Below, in pieces: positions 1-9,003 of a DNA stretch of 64,000 nucleotides. Position 1 is the first letter of the stretch. Every line of letters starts with the position of its first letter. The stretch is from Promethearchaeota archaeon (GTDB lineage: Archaea > Asgardarchaeota > Lokiarchaeia > Sigyniarchaeales > SOKP01): positions 1-64,000 of the forward strand of contig SHMW01000001.1 in the NCBI GenBank assembly GCA_008080735.1, given 5' to 3'. The notes beneath the pieces were generated by a model. That model had not been told where the DNA came from. It searched no databases and saw only the letters and a program-made list of their open reading frames with translations. The position numbers and the translations under genes are program-made.

Positions 1-480
<480 letters not shown>

Positions 481-727
481 AGTGTATGGCGTTCGAAAAG
501 GGACATTGTGGTTCAGGCTTAGAACATATAGGTAAGATGTGTATGAGGCTGAAGATTGAAAGGCAAGAAGAAAGAGAGATGCAAAGAAGGCTACTTATGG
601 GTAGGGTGTGTTCCAATGACTTTTATTCTCATTTTTTTATTACCATTCTAATAGGAATAAATTGCTTTTAGAATTGTAATTCATAACCTATAATTATTTT
701 AGAAGATAATAATTTAGACATTATAAG

Positions 728-919
728 ATGAAGTGCGAATATTGCGGCAAGCAGATTGATCATATTCCCTTTCAATGTGAATATTGTGGAAGATATTATT
801 GCGATGACCATCGCCTTCATGAAAATCATTATTGTAGCTATGCTTTGAAAAAATTAGAAGAAGAGCGCTCCGCCACTGTTTGTAGAAAGATAAAAGCATT
901 TTTCCGGCGTCTGTTCTGA
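728..919 (+). CDS. AN1-type zinc finger protein
   Basis: A 63-residue protein that is almost entirely one AN1 zinc finger. Cys3, Cys6, Cys17, Cys20, Cys25, His28, His34 and Cys36 match the AN1 ligand spacing, in which two zinc ions are bound. After the finger comes a charged helix ending in a basic, aromatic tail (residues 50-63). In eukaryotes AN1 fingers occur in ubiquitin- and stress-linked proteins such as ZFAND family members, and short AN1 proteins are found in archaea. No ubiquitin-system gene lies next to it here, so its partner is unknown. The ATG is the only sensible start because the first Cys follows at residue 3. It stands alone between the rRNA and the geranylgeranyl reductase. 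Confidence 0.85.
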   Translation: MKCEYCGKQIDHIPFQCEYCGRYYCDDHRLHENHYCSYALKKLEEERSATVCRKIKAFFRRLF

Positions 920-1013
920 ATATTTGAAATCTATAACATATGATCCTATTTTATGAAAGCTAATGGAAGTGACACAATTAACAATAAGATAAGATTTTCG
1001 CTAATCTAAAAGA

Positions 1014-1025
1014 TTATATATAAAA
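1014..1025 (+). promoter_or_regulatory. TATA box of the geranylgeranyl reductase gene
   Basis: TTATATATAAAA sits about 26 bases before the ATG at 1051. At the usual archaeal spacing of about 25-27 bases transcription would start at or a few bases before the ATG, so the message is likely nearly leaderless. The same string recurs at 57898-57909 before another gene. Confidence 0.6.
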
Positions 1026-1050
1026 GTATCTAACATAAGTATATTCTAAT

Positions 1051-2256
1051 ATGAGTCAAAATTCTCATAAGTTCGATGTTGTCATTTCGGGAGCGGGCCC
1101 GTCGGGTTCAAAATGTGCGGAAATCTTAGCAAAAGCGGGTTATAATGTAGCGCTGATTGAAAAGGATACTACTTGGAGGAAGCCATGTGGGGGAGGGGTA
1201 AGCTCTCGCATTTTTAAATATTTTCCCCAACTTAGAAAAATCAATCCCCATAGAATCAAGAGCATTGGAATGTATTCTGCTGAGTTTGATGAATTAAAGT
1301 TTTCTTGGGAGAGTATGAGAGATGACTCTATTGTGATGGATCGCTTAGAATTAGACACTACTATACGGAATGTAGCCGTGGACGCGGGAGCGCATTTGTT
1401 CGATAACCATCTATCCTATGATTTTATAACGAAACAAGGGAAAAATATAGGAATCAAGACAAAAAATGCATCTGGCTCAGAGGAATTTATTGGAAAAATC
1501 ATTATCATTGCGGACGGGATGAGTTCGAAATTAGCAGTCAAATCGGGCTTACGAGAGAGGTGGGATATTCATGAATTAGGGTTGGCAAAATGCGCGATCA
1601 TGGAAGGAGAGACCTCTTTAGATAAACGATGTATTCATGTGTTTTTCCGACCATATAAGGGTTATGGTTGGATTTTTCCAATAAGCGACACGAAATTTAA
1701 TATTGGTTGCGGAACCTTCGAAGACGCGAATTTAAAGTTTAATTTGAACCACATTTATGAAGAATTTATCCGAGATCCGCATATTAAGAAGATCCTTTCT
1801 GGTCAGGATTATAAAACTCTATGGTCCGCAGCATATCCCCTTCCGGCAAAAGGCGTCAAAAAAAATAGTTTATACGGAGAAAATATTATTCTAATTGGCG
1901 ATACGGCGGGGTTTGTCTCTCCTATCAGCGGAGAAGGCATCCATCCGAGCATCGTATCTGGGAAAGTAGCCGCTGAAACTGCGGTTAAAGCATTAGAGGA
2001 AGAATACATCTCTAAATCAATTCTCAAGGGTTATAGGCGAGACCAGAATATAAACAAAATCATTCAGAATTTTAAACTGAAACGCTCGATGGTCGAATTC
2101 TTTTATGAGAACGATGGTGAAAATCTTTCTAATATGTTGAAATTGGCGAACCAAAATGAATTATTCAGGGAGACGGTTGTAAATATGTTTTTATTTAATG
2201 CTGCACCCTCAAAAGAATTCTTTGCAAAGATTAAAAGTTTTGCAGCAAATAATTAA
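1051..2256 (+). CDS. Geranylgeranyl reductase family FAD protein (digeranylgeranylglycerophospholipid reductase-like)
   Basis: An FAD-dependent reductase expected to saturate the isoprenoid chains of archaeal membrane lipids. The N-terminal dinucleotide-binding motif GAGPSGSKCAEILAKAG (residues 15-31) is followed by KPCGGGVS (44-51), the conserved substrate-side cysteine motif of this family. The second FAD motif GDTAGFVSPISGEG lies near residue 285. At 401 residues the length is normal for the family. It is monocistronic, has a strong TATA box just upstream, and the gelsolin-like gene converges on it. Family membership is secure; the exact substrate (archaetidyl lipid, geranylgeranyl diphosphate or menaquinone side chain) is inferred. 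CarS, another ether-lipid enzyme, is encoded at 49854. Confidence 0.88.
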   Translation: MSQNSHKFDVVISGAGPSGSKCAEILAKAGYNVALIEKDTTWRKPCGGGVSSRIFKYFPQLRKINPHRIKSIGMYSAEFDELKFSWESMRDDSIVMDRLELDTTIRNVAVDAGAHLFDNHLSYDFITKQGKNIGIKTKNASGSEEFIGKIIIIADGMSSKLAVKSGLRERWDIHELGLAKCAIMEGETSLDKRCIHVFFRPYKGYGWIFPISDTKFNIGCGTFEDANLKFNLNHIYEEFIRDPHIKKILSGQDYKTLWSAAYPLPAKGVKKNSLYGENIILIGDTAGFVSPISGEGIHPSIVSGKVAAETAVKALEEEYISKSILKGYRRDQNINKIIQNFKLKRSMVEFFYENDGENLSNMLKLANQNELFRETVVNMFLFNAAPSKEFFAKIKSFAANN

Positions 2257-2299
2257 GCAACTTATTGAATTAGGCAAATAATCAAGATTTTTATCTAAA

Positions 2300-3355
2300 T
2301 TAATCTAAAAGTTCTTTTACCTCTTTAATCCAATTGGAAATAGTGGTTGCTGAAGCACCATCTATTTGCTTTGCCAGCTCATCAGGATCATTTCCGAGTA
2401 ATTCATTAGCTGATTCAATTCCGATAGCATTGAATTTCTTTTCTGTTTTTGGACCTAGGCGGTATAATTCTGTTAATTTAATAACTTTCTGACTCTCTTC
2501 TTCTATAAGGGATTTCTGGGGCAATGCTTGCTCATCCATTAATTTTTTGGAAACATCCTCCTCAATACTTTCAAAAATCTCAATCGCTTCCACGCAGTTT
2601 AACTCTTTATTAATATAAATCCGTAATTTAAACCCATCTAATTCTAATCTTTCCTTTGAGAATGTTTTTATTGGTTCCCAGTCGGTTTCTACCGATTCTT
2701 TTCCAAAAATTGTAGCTTTTTTTTCTACTGAACCATATAATTCAGAATTTCCAATTAATATATGCCGTCTTTTATATCCCGGTGGCTGTTGACTATCTAA
2801 AACTTTTCTTAAAGTCTCCTTATTATTCCTGTGTAAGGGGCGCTTATTAGGGGATATATGCCTACTCCGAGACTCTTGTCCAAAAGATTTTTGAGAGGAG
2901 TGAATAATTGGTTTTGAATCGATCTTATGCTGATTTGAGGGTGTTTCGGTATCATATGAAAAATATTGTTGATTGATAGCTGGGTTTGGTGCTTTTTGCT
3001 TACTTTTTTCCTTCTTATCAAAACCAAAATGGTGTATAAACTCTGTCAGTTCGTCTCCCTCATCGATTGATACGATTTTACATCGATGGAAATGTGCTTC
3101 TTGTACTAATTCCGTCTGTAAGCTGGCAGCCACTCGAGATGCGATAAACTTTTTCCGGACTGATGATTCTGTGCCTTTCCAGATGTATATCCTTCGAATC
3201 TCTTCTTTTACGATAATAATTACTTCATTTGGTTGTAAAAGAGCTTCACCGTTATTCTTCCTGAACACCTCCTCATCAATGTCAACTCGGATTCTTTCAC
3301 CGTTATTTTTGAGCTTAAATACCATGAAATTAGAATAGGAACTTACCATTTGCAT
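2300..3355 (-). CDS. Gelsolin-like domain protein with C-terminal helix-hairpin-helix
   Basis: A protein of about 351 residues, counting from the ATG at 3355; an in-frame TTG lies 12 bases further out. Near residues 45-112 the pattern RRIYIWKGTESSVRKKFIAS, then SIDEGDELTEFIHHFGF, matches a gelsolin/severin repeat: a core strand ending in hydrophobic-Trp-x-Gly, a long helix, then an acidic EGDE turn and a final helix. A low-complexity, basic linker follows (about 118-190), then a beta-rich segment (about 195-280). The last 60 residues (LTELYRLGPKTEKKFNAIGI and on) form a helix-hairpin-helix module like that before RadA/Rad51. Gelsolin domains bind actin in eukaryotes and occur in Asgards. A gelsolin-HhH combination is unusual, and its target (filament, DNA or both) is unknown. 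Confidence 0.7.
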   Translation of the reverse strand: MQMVSSYSNFMVFKLKNNGERIRVDIDEEVFRKNNGEALLQPNEVIIIVKEEIRRIYIWKGTESSVRKKFIASRVAASLQTELVQEAHFHRCKIVSIDEGDELTEFIHHFGFDKKEKSKQKAPNPAINQQYFSYDTETPSNQHKIDSKPIIHSSQKSFGQESRSRHISPNKRPLHRNNKETLRKVLDSQQPPGYKRRHILIGNSELYGSVEKKATIFGKESVETDWEPIKTFSKERLELDGFKLRIYINKELNCVEAIEIFESIEEDVSKKLMDEQALPQKSLIEEESQKVIKLTELYRLGPKTEKKFNAIGIESANELLGNDPDELAKQIDGASATTISNWIKEVKELLD

Positions 3356-3505
3356 TGTAATAATCAACTATTAATTTAAATTTTGATATTTATCTCTTTA
3401 CCCTCTTGCTTGAAAAGGTAGAGAGAGTACTAATTTTTTGTTAAATGCTCTTTAAATCACCATAACACCAAAATTTAGCATTGATTTTAGTTCTTTCAAT
3501 CATTT

Positions 3506-4213
3506 CTATCCACATTTTTCCAAACTTAATCGATAACCTTTATATGATTGTAAGAAATAGCAGAAAAGGAAAGAATATTGCGATAACTTTTGATAGCTTG
3601 CTTGGATTATTACTTTATCCGATACTGGCAAGAGAGAGGTACTAAAAGTAAGAATTATATAAATTACCGCAGCTATGAGTAAAAATAGATATGCATAACC
3701 ATAAATGTTTGGAAATTCCTTATTTTTCATTACTGCAATAAAATAGAAGAATGCGAAAATTGAACCCGAAAGATTAAATAAGGTCGCAAATAGCATATGG
3801 ATATTTCCGAAAATATCCCATGGAGTAAGAATTGTTAATATCAAAAACCCAGCAGCAAAAATTCCCGCAAAAGAACCTGCTAGGGCAATCTTGTGTTGAT
3901 TTTCATCGACCTCAAAAAATTTTGGCATCAGAAATATAAAGGGAATAAATGACACACTAAATATGAGCGCAGCTGGAGTAAAAATGATAAATGAGATGAG
4001 ATTTGATTCCCCAGAAAGTGCGATAGTCCGCCCAAGATCGCTGAAATAATTCCCCCATATATAAAATCCTGGGCTGGTGGCATCATACAACGTCCCTCCC
4101 GGATAAAAACACATCGATATTAACCCAACAATAAAATATTGAATAGGAGCAATCATTGCAAAAATAAATCCTAAAGAATCCCAATTATTGATAAATTTCA
4201 AATGTTTCATCAT
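3506..4213 (-). CDS. Integral membrane protein, possibly DUF998-like
   Basis: A 235-residue hydrophobic protein with about six predicted membrane helices, near residues 14-36, 68-92, 104-125, 132-155, 168-192 and possibly 210-225. The motif NYFSDLGRT just before the second helix resembles the SDLG signature of DUF998/Frag1-like membrane proteins, but I cannot confirm that from sequence alone. No enzymatic residues stand out. It starts at an ATG pair; the second is equally possible. It stands alone between two unrelated genes, divergent from the gene at 4393, so its role cannot be inferred from context. Confidence 0.6.
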   Translation of the reverse strand: MMKHLKFINNWDSLGFIFAMIAPIQYFIVGLISMCFYPGGTLYDATSPGFYIWGNYFSDLGRTIALSGESNLISFIIFTPAALIFSVSFIPFIFLMPKFFEVDENQHKIALAGSFAGIFAAGFLILTILTPWDIFGNIHMLFATLFNLSGSIFAFFYFIAVMKNKEFPNIYGYAYLFLLIAAVIYIILTFSTSLLPVSDKVIIQASYQKLSQYSFLFCYFLQSYKGYRLSLEKCG

Positions 4214-4392
4214 TATATTATCACAACCTTATTTTTTATCTTCATATAAAAACTAATAAGAAAAAACTCTAAGCTATTCATATTAGAAGACTTAAAATAC
4301 AAAAGGTTATATAGCTGTTTCCCCATATCAAATTTATTATATAATATTGAAATAAGTAAAATAAAAAACAAATCACGGTCTGGGGTATCAAT

Positions 4393-5526
4393 TTGGAATT
4401 CTCGATTGGAGAATGGACAGTTCTTTTAATAACAATAGCCTTTGGAATTTTAGTCATTTTATTTCTTATCCAGGCAGTTATTCGAAAAAGATATGCGTGG
4501 TCTTTTCTAATTAGTTTAGTATTTGGGCTTTTAGCAGGATTAGCCGCAATCTTTGGAGAAGTAGTATTTTCGGGAAATACTTCTTTACAATTCTTTTCTC
4601 GCTCGCTTCATCTCAATCTATATGGTTTTCATTTCTTTTTCTTTTACATTTTCTTTGAAAGATTAATTTCGAAAAAGATTAACTCAATCCGTCTCTCAAT
4701 CATGATAGCATTGTTATTAACGCAAACAATAGGCTTATGGTTAGTGTTTTATAACGGGATAAACGGATTTAATACAGATATCGCCTGGGTACTCGCTGAT
4801 ATTGGGTATTGGACTCCTGCTTTATTTGTATATTTAGGTTTGGGGGTTCCTATCTTCATTAAAACATATCTGTATACAAAAGAGATTAGACCAATCATTT
4901 TAAGCGCAGCTTTAATTTTAGTGGGATTTGGATTTATAATATCAATGCTAAATGATATTTATTTTATTTTGGGTGTCTTTGGAAGTCCCGCTACCGCCCC
5001 AGATATTTTAACTGAGATTTCAGAGATAGCGAATATTTTTCCTTCTATTGGTGTCATTTTATTTGTTATCACTTATCTAACAAATATAGATTATATTTAT
5101 CGATTACCCAATGATAATTATCTTTTGATGGTACTAAGAAAGGATGGAAGTCCCATCCATTCGGTCCATTTCAAAACAAGGAAACAAGTAGAGATTCAAG
5201 ACATCCTATTATCCGGTATGATCTCTGCAATTAATAGTGTTTTTAAAGAGGTCTTCAAGAAAGAGGCTAGCGTTCGGAATATTAACAGTAGAGGGATTAA
5301 CATACTCTTAGAACCTGGTGAAAATATTCTTGCGGTAATTATAACGGATAACGTATCATATTTTTTGGATCAAGGATTAAAACGATACGTAATCACTTTT
5401 GAACAGACCTTTGCCAATGAGCTGAAGAAAAAAGAAGAAAATCTTAAAGTTTATGAAAGCGCTATAGCTTTACTAAACTCTATTTTCCCTTTTTTCATCG
5501 TGGATTATGAGGCAACGAAAAAATAA
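4393..5526 (+). CDS. Seven-helix membrane protein with C-terminal longin/roadblock-like domain
   Basis: A 377-residue protein starting at TTG (no ATG nearby). The first ~235 residues form about seven membrane helices, a receptor- or kinase-sensor-like layout. The cytoplasmic tail (about 248-365) reads LLMVLRKDGSPIHSVHF, then DILLSGMISAINSVFKEVF, then an alternating strand-helix pattern ending in a helix with FEQTFANELKK. The opening strand with x-DG-x-P, the LSGMISAI helix and the closing helix follow the fold pattern of the longin/roadblock-like modules common in archaeal GTPase regulators, and resemble the longin protein at 53447. I infer a membrane-anchored small-GTPase regulator or sensor; no enzymatic motif is seen. 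Confidence 0.6.
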   Translation: MEFSIGEWTVLLITIAFGILVILFLIQAVIRKRYAWSFLISLVFGLLAGLAAIFGEVVFSGNTSLQFFSRSLHLNLYGFHFFFFYIFFERLISKKINSIRLSIMIALLLTQTIGLWLVFYNGINGFNTDIAWVLADIGYWTPALFVYLGLGVPIFIKTYLYTKEIRPIILSAALILVGFGFIISMLNDIYFILGVFGSPATAPDILTEISEIANIFPSIGVILFVITYLTNIDYIYRLPNDNYLLMVLRKDGSPIHSVHFKTRKQVEIQDILLSGMISAINSVFKEVFKKEASVRNINSRGINILLEPGENILAVIITDNVSYFLDQGLKRYVITFEQTFANELKKKEENLKVYESAIALLNSIFPFFIVDYEATKK

Positions 5527-5542
5527 TTTTTTTTATTTTTTT
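5527..5542 (+). terminator. Oligo-T terminator
   Basis: Two T tracts (8 at 5527-5534 and 7 at 5536-5542) directly follow the stop codon at 5526. Oligo-T tracts on the coding strand terminate archaeal RNA polymerase without a hairpin. Confidence 0.6.
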
Positions 5543-5574
5543 AAATTAAGCGTATCCCTGATTTTAGCTATTAT

Positions 5575-6405
5575 TTATTTTGATTTTTCCATAAGATTTT
5601 CAAGATATTCGATCTGTGAAGTGAAATCGCAATCAATCGCGTTTTTTGGACATTTTAAATCGCAAATATAACATCTATCACAATCTTTTATCCATTTAGG
5701 GTAAGGATCTAAGATAATAGCATCCCAAGGGCAAACCTGGGCGCATAGACCGCACTTGTCACATTTTTCCTCATTTAATGTAAACTCGGGAAACCACTCT
5801 TGAATACCTTCCCATGACCATATTTTCGCGGTTTCATTATCTTTCTTCCAGAAATCCGTCTTTTCTTCAAGATCTTGATCTAAACATCTTTTTAATAACG
5901 ATTGTCCAAATGTTCTCGCTAGATTTAATTCATTCTCATTAGGATGTCCAAAAGAGGATTTTAACCATCCATAATGACCATTTGAATTTGATTGATTTGC
6001 ATACATTTGATGTATATCCCATCCAATCCACTTGTCCCGTCCATCTATAATCTTCATTTCCTTTTTATTAAGAACCTCTTTCATTTGATTGAGCGTACTC
6101 CCCGGATTTCCTCCACTTGTACAAAATAAAAACCCTGGTTTATTTTTTAATCTTGGAAAATGTTGAAGTTCAAATAAAATATGATAGGGAGGATGAAAAT
6201 AATATACTGGGACACCAATTCCTATTAAATCATATTTATTAAAATTAAATTTCTCTATCAAATCGATATCTTTTTTGTATTTCCTTAATCTAATCAAATC
6301 GCATCTATTTTCTCCCTTGCTTAAGCCTTCTGCTATTTTTTCCGCAATTAATTTAGTATTTCCCGTAACAACTTGAGAAAAATAAAAAATTACACTTCTT
6401 ATCAT
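5575..6405 (-). CDS. EFR1-type flavodoxin-ferredoxin fusion
   Basis: A 276-residue electron carrier. The N-terminal half is flavodoxin-like, with the FMN phosphate loop FYFSQVVTGNTKLIA (residues 8-22) and GIGVPVYYFHPP. The C-terminal half holds two [4Fe-4S] ferredoxin motifs, CDKCGLCAQVCPWDA and CDRCYICDLKCPKNA (about residues 215-265). This is the EFR1 family layout (flavodoxin domain plus 2x[4Fe-4S]). It likely passes electrons to an unidentified partner in the cytoplasm. The ATG at 6405 lies only 23 bases after the stop of the HD phosphohydrolase gene, so it is probably the third gene of an operon running from 8346. Confidence 0.85.
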   Translation of the reverse strand: MIRSVIFYFSQVVTGNTKLIAEKIAEGLSKGENRCDLIRLRKYKKDIDLIEKFNFNKYDLIGIGVPVYYFHPPYHILFELQHFPRLKNKPGFLFCTSGGNPGSTLNQMKEVLNKKEMKIIDGRDKWIGWDIHQMYANQSNSNGHYGWLKSSFGHPNENELNLARTFGQSLLKRCLDQDLEEKTDFWKKDNETAKIWSWEGIQEWFPEFTLNEEKCDKCGLCAQVCPWDAIILDPYPKWIKDCDRCYICDLKCPKNAIDCDFTSQIEYLENLMEKSK

Positions 6406-6428
6406 GAAATATTATGTTTTTTTGTAAG

Positions 6429-7829
6429 CTATTCTGAATTTATAATATTCTTTATTTCTGGTTCAATTGATTGATATGAATCGATAAGCAAAGAATTTTG
6501 TTTATCAAGATAGATCAAAACTTTTGTTATTCCAAAACCATGAATTTTTTGTAAAAAGGTCTCATTACTTCTATAAAAAATTTCAGGGGGATTATTTTTT
6601 TCCTGTATCCAAATAGTTTGTTCTTCCTCTTCCTTAAATTTCATTTCAACATCTTTAGACAGATCAGATGGAGGGATTTTAGTTGTCATATATTTTGTAA
6701 AAGCATTCTTTGGAGTATGGATGAAAAGCTCATTCGGAAACGCTTCTTTTAGTTTTTTTAGATGCGAGTGTATTCGAAATTTTATAATATCCGTTTCTGA
6801 CTCAGATTTTGAGGTAAAAATGGAATAATTTTTGATTTTGAAAGACTTCTTTCGAAATAGCACCGCTTCCAGTATTTTTTTTAGATATTTCGCTTCTGAA
6901 TCTAGCATTGAATTTCTAAGCTCGCGATATTCTTGAAAGAATTTGCTAAGTATACAAAAATCTGAAAATTCCACAAACTTCATAGAGTCTTGTTCTGTAG
7001 ATAATATCTCATTTAATTCTTTGTGGTTTTGAAATGAAGGAAATTCCGATTTACTTATTAAATCATGCCCAGCAACCATTAACATATAAGTAAAATATGA
7101 GCTAGTCTTATGAGTGTAAACTCTATCATGCAAGGAAAAACGAGAAATTATAAATTGTTCGATATCTCTTATGGCTTTGCTATCTAAAACAATTCTTTTA
7201 TTTTGATAAGGCTTAAAACTACTAAGGAGGTAATGATAATTTATGTTTCCAAATCCCACTCCCGTGAAAAAAGAATCTCGTAATATATAATCCAATCTAT
7301 CTGAATCTAATTCCCAATTTATAATTCTATTGAGAATTAAATTTTCAATATCTTTTCCTTCGATTAGATTGCAAATCAGATTTAGATCATAGCTATGATC
7401 TGCTAGGATATCTTTAATATAGGAATTCTTTATTAAATATATTCCAAATTCTTCATGTGGAAGTGTTAAAAATGAAGGAAAACCCTCTAAAGGAAAATCA
7501 TCTTGTTTACCATAGAATTCAAGAGCATGTGAAAATGGAAAATGTCCTATATCATGTAATAGAGCAGCCATTTTTAAATTCTTAACACTAAATTCGTCAA
7601 GAAGCCCCTCGCTCTTTCTGTTTAATTCGAATGCAATCTCTTTTGTTAGATGAAACACCCCTAAAGAATGTGTGAATCTATCGTGCGTAGCTGTCGGATA
7701 TACATAATTAGCCAATGCCAATTGTTTTATTCTACGTAGTCTCTGAAATATTGGGGTATCTATGATATAAGATTCTACTTTATTAAATTCTATCAATCCA
7801 AATAATGGATCATTTATTTTTCGTACCAT
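6429..7829 (-). CDS. HD-domain phosphohydrolase (SAMHD1/dGTPase-like)
   Basis: A 466-residue metal-dependent phosphohydrolase. The opening block DPLFGLIEFNKVESYIIDTP and QRLRRIKQLALANYVYPTA, followed by THSLGVFHL, ALLHDIGHFPFSHALE and the later LDSDRLDYILRDS, is the classic SAMHD1-like HD signature (H...HD...D). Relatives hydrolyse dNTPs or other nucleotides. The C-terminal ~200 residues are less conserved and may regulate activity. The small protein at 7852-8346 precedes it with a 22-base gap. Because such enzymes can deplete nucleotides in antiviral defence, the pair is worth noting, but a housekeeping role is equally possible. Confidence 0.83.
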   Translation of the reverse strand: MVRKINDPLFGLIEFNKVESYIIDTPIFQRLRRIKQLALANYVYPTATHDRFTHSLGVFHLTKEIAFELNRKSEGLLDEFSVKNLKMAALLHDIGHFPFSHALEFYGKQDDFPLEGFPSFLTLPHEEFGIYLIKNSYIKDILADHSYDLNLICNLIEGKDIENLILNRIINWELDSDRLDYILRDSFFTGVGFGNINYHYLLSSFKPYQNKRIVLDSKAIRDIEQFIISRFSLHDRVYTHKTSSYFTYMLMVAGHDLISKSEFPSFQNHKELNEILSTEQDSMKFVEFSDFCILSKFFQEYRELRNSMLDSEAKYLKKILEAVLFRKKSFKIKNYSIFTSKSESETDIIKFRIHSHLKKLKEAFPNELFIHTPKNAFTKYMTTKIPPSDLSKDVEMKFKEEEEQTIWIQEKNNPPEIFYRSNETFLQKIHGFGITKVLIYLDKQNSLLIDSYQSIEPEIKNIINSE

Positions 7830-7851
7830 CTTCTTAATAAAAAAAGTAACT

Positions 7852-8346
7852 CTATTCTAATAGACCTTGAGATTTTAAATCTCTCAGCGTTTTCTCAATA
7901 TCAAATGCTCTGAAGAGATCGGGTTTAAACTTTCTTACGACTTGAATTAGTTTTCGCTTATTTTGGTCCTTTATATACATATCTTTATAGATATACAATA
8001 CACTGGCGTAAAATTCTAATTCCTTAATATTCTTTCCCCATAGTTGAAAAATTTTCTTTACCTTACTGAGAATTTCATTTTCCTTTGGGGAAAAATCGAT
8101 ATCGGGAAAATAATCTAATTTTTGCCGATTTAAATTTAAAACCGAATAATACATATCCGTCAAATCAGGAGAATAGGGCCCATATTTGTAAAAATTATAT
8201 TTGATATCCAAATCAAGACCAAGTTTTTGAAGAAAATAAAATATTTTCTGAATGATCAATCTCCTCTCAAAATCATCTGATCCCTTCGTTTCTATCTCTA
8301 AAACATCACAGATCTTCCTAAATTTGACAATTTTTTGTATAGTCAA
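7852..8346 (-). CDS. Small protein, possibly Panacea/SocA-like, paired with HD phosphohydrolase
   Basis: A 164-residue soluble protein starting at TTG; the nearest upstream in-frame stop is five codons away and no ATG fits. After an N-terminal helical region (RLIIQKIFYFLQKLGLDLD) comes NFYKYGPYSPDLTDMYY. The order helix, strand, xxYGPYSPxL is reminiscent of Panacea (DUF4065/SocA) antitoxin domains, which read GPhxP at that spot. The rest is helical and charged. It is the first gene of a likely operon with the HD phosphohydrolase (22 bases downstream) and the EFR1 gene. Family assignment is tentative; it could be another archaeal HD-associated family. Confidence 0.5.
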   Translation of the reverse strand: MTIQKIVKFRKICDVLEIETKGSDDFERRLIIQKIFYFLQKLGLDLDIKYNFYKYGPYSPDLTDMYYSVLNLNRQKLDYFPDIDFSPKENEILSKVKKIFQLWGKNIKELEFYASVLYIYKDMYIKDQNKRKLIQVVRKFKPDLFRAFDIEKTLRDLKSQGLLE

Positions 8347-8566
8347 TAGTAATACTAACTATATTTGGTTTTTTTGCTCTATAGAAGTTTATTTCTTATT
8401 TATAATACTAGGTGCTCATCGTTTTTTAATTTAATATCAAAATATTAATAATCTCGAAGAAAAGAATAAATCACCATAGATGAATAATAGAATCAAAATT
8501 CTATAATCGATGATTATAAATTACACAACGAATTTTCTTCTAACATAATTCTAAAGATGATTTAAT

Positions 8567-9001
8567 ATGGATGCCTTGGTTAATGAATTCCCAGTTATCA
8601 TTGAAATCCCTATACTCTGGGGACAAATGGATTCATTCCAACACCTAAATAATGTAATGTACTTTCGGTTCTTTGAGAGTGCGAGGATAGCATATTTTCA
8701 AAAAATTGGTTTTTTAGATTATATGGATGAAACGGGCATTGGACCTATCCTAGCATCCACAAACTGTAAATATCTAAAACCTATAACATTTCCCGATACC
8801 ATTTTTGTTGGAGCCAAGGTAACCGAAATGAAAGATGATCGATTTTTGATGAAATATGCGCTAAAAAGCGAGCAAGCTGACGATCTCGCGGCAATAGGAG
8901 AGGCTAAAGTAGTATGTTATAATTATAACCAGAATACTACATCAGAATTACCCAAAAAGATTAAACAATATATTATAGATTTAGAAGGAGATTTGGATTA
9001 G
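8567..9001 (+). CDS. Hotdog-fold acyl-CoA thioesterase (YbgC/4HBT-like)
   Basis: A 144-residue single-domain thioesterase. WGQMDSFQHLNNVMYFRFFE (residues 18-37) is the active-site segment of the 4-hydroxybenzoyl-CoA thioesterase family: D22 and the HxNN motif are in place. The following FESARIAYFQ helix and the STNCKYLKPITFPDTI strand are standard. It hydrolyses acyl-CoA esters; the acyl chain is unknown. The length is typical. The next gene begins 2 bases after its stop codon, so the two are co-transcribed. Upstream (8347-8566) is AT-rich with no other gene. Confidence 0.88.
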   Translation: MDALVNEFPVIIEIPILWGQMDSFQHLNNVMYFRFFESARIAYFQKIGFLDYMDETGIGPILASTNCKYLKPITFPDTIFVGAKVTEMKDDRFLMKYALKSEQADDLAAIGEAKVVCYNYNQNTTSELPKKIKQYIIDLEGDLD

Positions 9002-9003
9002 GT

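Noticed and set aside
500..720. A 5S rRNA gene after 23S rRNA
   Set aside because: No conserved 5S core or helix could be found, so it is presumably elsewhere.
2809..3338. Frames inside the gelsolin-HhH gene, including a 121-codon plus-strand frame
   Set aside because: Shadows of the real gene on the other strand; hydrophobic but without any recognisable pattern.
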